In this document: piece after piece, positions 61,216 to 64,000 of the stretch
Layout of the letters: every line of letters starts with the position of its first letter
Numbering within the stretch: the stretch's first letter is position 1
DNA from: Candidatus Gemmiger faecigallinarum
Lineage (GTDB): Bacteria > Bacillota > Clostridia > Oscillospirales > Ruminococcaceae
Direction: 5' to 3'
NCBI GenBank assembly: GCA_019120395.1
Contig: DWVD01000058.1
Location: 1 to 64,000, forward strand
DNA: 64,000 nucleotides
The notes under the pieces: generated by a model
Databases searched by the model: none
What the model saw: only the letters and a program-made list of their open reading frames with translations
What the model was told of the DNA's origin: nothing
Translations under genes and position numbers: made by a program

Positions 61216-63051
61216 GTGTCGAGACTTTCCATCGAGACCCCGGACCGCGCGCAGCAGGTGGTGGAAGACCTGTGCCGCGATATGGGGCACCGCATCGCGG
61301 CCAACCCGCCGGGGCTTTGCCCGGTGGACATGGCGCTGAATTTTCTGCGCCTGTGCCACGCCCAGACCTGCGGCAAGTGTGTGCCCTGCCGCATCGGCCT
61401 GTCCCAGCTGGAAACGCTGATCGAGAGCGTGCTGGACCAGACCGCCCCCGAAGGCACCATTGACCTGATCGAATCCACCGCCGCCGCCATTGCCGACTCG
61501 GCCGACTGTGCCATCGGCTACGAGGCCGCCGCCATGGTGCTGGAGGGCGTGCGCGGCTTCCGCGAGGATTACGAGGAGCACGCCCACAACGGCCGCTGCA
61601 TCTGCAGCCTGAAACAGCCGGTGCCCTGCGTGACCACCTGCCCCGCCCATGTGGACATCCCCGGCTACATCGCCCTGGTGCGGGAGGGCCGCTTTGACGA
61701 CGCGGTGGACCTGATCCGCAAGGACAATCCCTTCCCCTACTCCTGCGCCTATGTCTGCGAGCACCCCTGCGAGCGGCAGTGCCGCCGCCGTTTGGTGGAC
61801 GACGCGGTGAACATCTGCGGCCTGAAACGCTACGCCGTGGACCACTGCACCCGCACCGCGCCCCCGCCGGCAGCCCCGGCCACCGGCAAGCGGGTGGCGG
61901 TGGTGGGCGGCGGCCCCAGCGGCCTGACAGCCGCCTACTATCTGAGCCAGATGGGCCATTCGGTCACTGTGTTCGAGCAGCGGGAAAAGCTGGGCGGCAT
62001 GCTGCGCTACGGCATCCCCGACTACCGCCTGCCGCCCGACGTGCTGGACCATGACATCGACTACATCCTGGCCGCCGGCGTCGAGGTGAAAACCGGCGTC
62101 TGCGTGGGCAGGGAAGTGCAGGTGCCCGACCTGCAGAAGGACTACGACGCCGTCTACGTCGCCATCGGCGCCCACGCCGACAAAAAGCTGGGCCTGGAGG
62201 GCGAGGACAGCGAGAATGTGCTCTCCGCCGTCGAGTTGCTGCGCAACTGCGGCGAGGGCAATGCCCCCGACTTTACCGGCAAGCGGGTGGTGGTCATCGG
62301 CGGCGGCAACGTCAGCATGGACGCCACCCGCACCGCCATCCGCCTGGGCGCCGAGAGCGTGACCTGCGTTTACCGCCGCCGGGTGGACGACATGACCGCC
62401 CTGCCGGAGGAGATCGAGGACGCTTTGGCCGAGGGCTGCCAGATTTTGCCGCTGCAGGCGCCCCACCGCATCGAGGCCGATGAAAACGGCAGGGTGGCGG
62501 CCCTGTGGACCCGGCCCCAGATCATCGGCGGCTACGGCCGCGACGGCCGCCCCGGCCCCCGCAACGCCGCCGAGAAGGAGTTCCGCATCCCGGCGGACTA
62601 CATCATCATCGCCATCGGCCAGCGCATCGAGTCCGACCAGTTCGAGAAAGGCGGCATCGAGACCAGCCACGGCGCGCTGAAAGCCGACCTGTCCGGCTAC
62701 GTGCCCGGCACCCCCAACGTGTTTGCCGGCGGCGACGCGGTCACCGGCCCGGCCACCGTCATCCGCGCGGTGGCGGCGGGCAAGGTGGGCGCCGCCAACA
62801 TCGACGCCTTTCTGGGCTTCCACCACACCATCGGCACGGCGGTGCGCATCCCGCCCGCCAAGCTGTCCAACACGCCGCCCTGCGGCCGCATCCAGCCAAA
62901 AAGCCGCAACCCGCTGGAGGCCCGCTGCGACTTCCAGCTGGCCACCTGCGGCATGACCGAGGAGGAAGCCATGCAGGAGGCAAGCCGCTGCCTGCGCTGC
63001 GACCACTTCGGCTACGGCATCTTTAAGGGAGGGAGGACGACCCAATGGTAA
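61216..63051 (+). CDS. FAD/NAD(P) oxidoreductase with NuoF-type 4Fe-4S domain and GltD-like core
   Basis: A 611-residue protein. Residues about 1-110 are the NuoF C-terminal iron-sulfur module (TCGKCVPCRIG: C52, C55, C58, and C98), without the FMN/NADH-binding part. A GltD/NfnB-like unit follows: two-cluster ferredoxin segment (CVTTCPAHVDI ... YVCEHPCERQC), FAD loop VAVVGGGPSGLTAAYYL, NAD(P) loop VVVIGGGNVSMDATRTA and FAGGDAVTGPATVI. It probably passes electrons between NAD(P)H and the hydrogenase encoded next, which it overlaps by 7 bases. GTG start with AGGAGGT upstream. Confidence 0.88.
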   Translation: MSRLSIETPDRAQQVVEDLCRDMGHRIAANPPGLCPVDMALNFLRLCHAQTCGKCVPCRIGLSQLETLIESVLDQTAPEGTIDLIESTAAAIADSADCAIGYEAAAMVLEGVRGFREDYEEHAHNGRCICSLKQPVPCVTTCPAHVDIPGYIALVREGRFDDAVDLIRKDNPFPYSCAYVCEHPCERQCRRRLVDDAVNICGLKRYAVDHCTRTAPPPAAPATGKRVAVVGGGPSGLTAAYYLSQMGHSVTVFEQREKLGGMLRYGIPDYRLPPDVLDHDIDYILAAGVEVKTGVCVGREVQVPDLQKDYDAVYVAIGAHADKKLGLEGEDSENVLSAVELLRNCGEGNAPDFTGKRVVVIGGGNVSMDATRTAIRLGAESVTCVYRRRVDDMTALPEEIEDALAEGCQILPLQAPHRIEADENGRVAALWTRPQIIGGYGRDGRPGPRNAAEKEFRIPADYIIIAIGQRIESDQFEKGGIETSHGALKADLSGYVPGTPNVFAGGDAVTGPATVIRAVAAGKVGAANIDAFLGFHHTIGTAVRIPPAKLSNTPPCGRIQPKSRNPLEARCDFQLATCGMTEEEAMQEASRCLRCDHFGYGIFKGGRTTQW

Positions 63052-64000
63052 ACGTGACAGTCAACGGCACGGCCGTGCAGGTGCCGGAGGGCACCACCAT
63101 CCTGAACGCCGCCCTGGCCGCCGGGGTCGAGATCCCCCACCTGTGCTATCTGAAACAGCTCAACGAGATCGGCGCCTGCCGCATCTGCTGCGTCGAGATC
63201 GAGGGCGAGCGCAACCTGGTGCCCAGCTGCAACAACCCGGTGTTCGAGGGCATGGTCATCCGCACCAACACCGACCGGGTGCGCCGCACCCGCCGCATCA
63301 ACGTGGAGCTGATCCTGTCCCAGCACGACTGCAAGTGCGCCACCTGCGTGCGCAGCGGCAACTGCCAGCTGCAAAGCATCGCCAACGACCTGGGCATTTT
63401 GGAAAACCCCTATCCCACCGACCTGGTCACCGGCGTGCGCGCGCTGTGGCCCAAAGATTTCCCCCTCTACCGCGACACCAACAAGTGCATCAAGTGCATG
63501 CGCTGCATCCAGGTGTGCGACAAGGTGCAGGGCGTCAACGTCTGGGACCTGTCCGGCACCGGCAGCCGCACCCGGGTGGACGTCAGCCACAACCGGCGCA
63601 TCAAGGCGTCGGACTGCGCGCTGTGCGGCCAGTGCATCACCCACTGCCCGGTGGGCGCTTTGCGGGAGCGGGACGACACCTTCCGCCTGATGCGGGCCAT
63701 CGCCGACCCGGACAAGATCACCGTGGTGCAGATCGCCCCCGCGGTGCGCACCGCCTGGGGCGAGAGCCTGGGTCTGCCGCCGGAGAAGGCCACCGTCAAC
63801 CGCATGGCCGCGGTGCTGCGCCGGCTGGGCTTTGACTATGTGTTCGACACCAGCTTTTCCGCCGACCTGACCATCATGGAGGAGGGCACCGAGTTCCTGC
63901 GCAAATTTACCGCCGGCGAGACGAAGGACCTGCCCATGTTCACCAGCTGCTGCCCCGGCTGGGTGCGCTACTTAAAGAGCCACTACCCGGAATGGACCGG
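63045..64000 (+). CDS. [FeFe]-hydrogenase catalytic subunit (3' truncated by window)
   Basis: The first 318 residues of a multi-cluster hydrogenase. A [2Fe-2S] domain (C34, C45, C48, C62) is followed by a His-Cys3 [4Fe-4S] segment (HDCKCATCVRSGNC), two [4Fe-4S] sites (CIKCMRCIQVC and CALCGQCITHC), and the start of the H-cluster domain with the first motif TSCCPGW just before the edge. It makes or oxidises H2. This domain order is that of group A NAD(P)-linked or bifurcating enzymes; the thioredoxin-like and FMN subunits are not in the window. The ATG overlaps the preceding stop. Confidence 0.95.
   Translation, partial: MVNVTVNGTAVQVPEGTTILNAALAAGVEIPHLCYLKQLNEIGACRICCVEIEGERNLVPSCNNPVFEGMVIRTNTDRVRRTRRINVELILSQHDCKCATCVRSGNCQLQSIANDLGILENPYPTDLVTGVRALWPKDFPLYRDTNKCIKCMRCIQVCDKVQGVNVWDLSGTGSRTRVDVSHNRRIKASDCALCGQCITHCPVGALRERDDTFRLMRAIADPDKITVVQIAPAVRTAWGESLGLPPEKATVNRMAAVLRRLGFDYVFDTSFSADLTIMEEGTEFLRKFTAGETKDLPMFTSCCPGWVRYLKSHYPEWT

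Overview
The window is GC-rich, densely coded bacterial DNA from what looks like a low-copy chromosomal region of an anaerobic, fermentative member of the Clostridia, most plausibly a high-GC gut Oscillospiraceae/Ruminococcaceae relative of Faecalibacterium, Gemmiger or Subdoligranulum. This is inferred from the phosphotransbutyrylase-butyrate kinase pair, an [FeFe]-hydrogenase operon, the Firmicutes-type orders plsX-rnc-smc-ftsY and yhbY-nadD-yqeK-LCP-rsfS-leuS, LCP cell-wall ligases, YitT, a CD1247-like zinc-ribbon protein and strong AAGGAGG ribosome sites. No rRNA, tRNA, CRISPR array or prophage was seen.

Layout. 1-830: the end of a siroheme sulfite/nitrite reductase. 929-18050: a cell-surface polysaccharide locus with GT4 and GT2 glycosyltransferases, a Wzm/Wzt-type ABC exporter, a GT52/polysialyltransferase-like enzyme, and a CMP-ulosonic-acid module (KdsB-like cytidylyltransferase, an HMGL/HOA-type aldolase carrying an extra C-terminal domain, KdsC-like phosphatase). 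Large membrane glycosyltransferase-like proteins follow (DUF2142 with an inserted DUF4214-like segment, PIG-V-like) plus a GT2/DUF2304 pair. Two repeat-bounded insertions flank the kdsB-like gene; one encodes a four-helix-bundle (23S IVS-type) protein. 18.1-19.6 kb: a lipoprotein and a zinc-ribbon protein. 19.6-31 kb (minus strand): efp, a TIM-barrel AP-endonuclease-like protein, yqeG, rpsU, leuS, rsfS, an LCP protein, yqeK, nadD, yhbY, rdgB and ftsY. 31-44 kb (minus): smc, rnc, plsX, trmFO, topA, dprA, a SpoU methyltransferase, and rplT-rpmI-infC with a consensus promoter and a candidate attenuator.

44-64 kb is accessory and metabolic. It holds ptb-buk with a candidate Rex operator, a small membrane-anchored protein broken by (or using) a -1 frameshift on T TTT TTG, a large lipoprotein, a SpoIIQ-like M23 protein, a YitT protein and a von Willebrand A surface protein. 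It then carries a three-gene, translationally overlapped operon: a radical SAM enzyme, a signal-peptide/single-TM protein whose cytoplasmic tail ends in an alternating Cys-X-Cys array, and a two-module CbbX-like AAA+ ATPase. An LCP protein fused to an erythromycin-esterase-like domain and the start of a hydrogenase operon complete the window.

The most promising undescribed system is the radical SAM / Cys-array membrane protein / AAA+ operon at 53.7-58.5 kb. The coupled starts, topology and gene set suggest that the Cys-rich tail is post-translationally modified in the cytosol and remodelled by the ATPase. The second is the ulosonic-acid module, which has activating and transferring enzymes but, inside this window, no PEP-dependent KdsA/NeuB synthase; instead it has a pyruvate-type aldolase.
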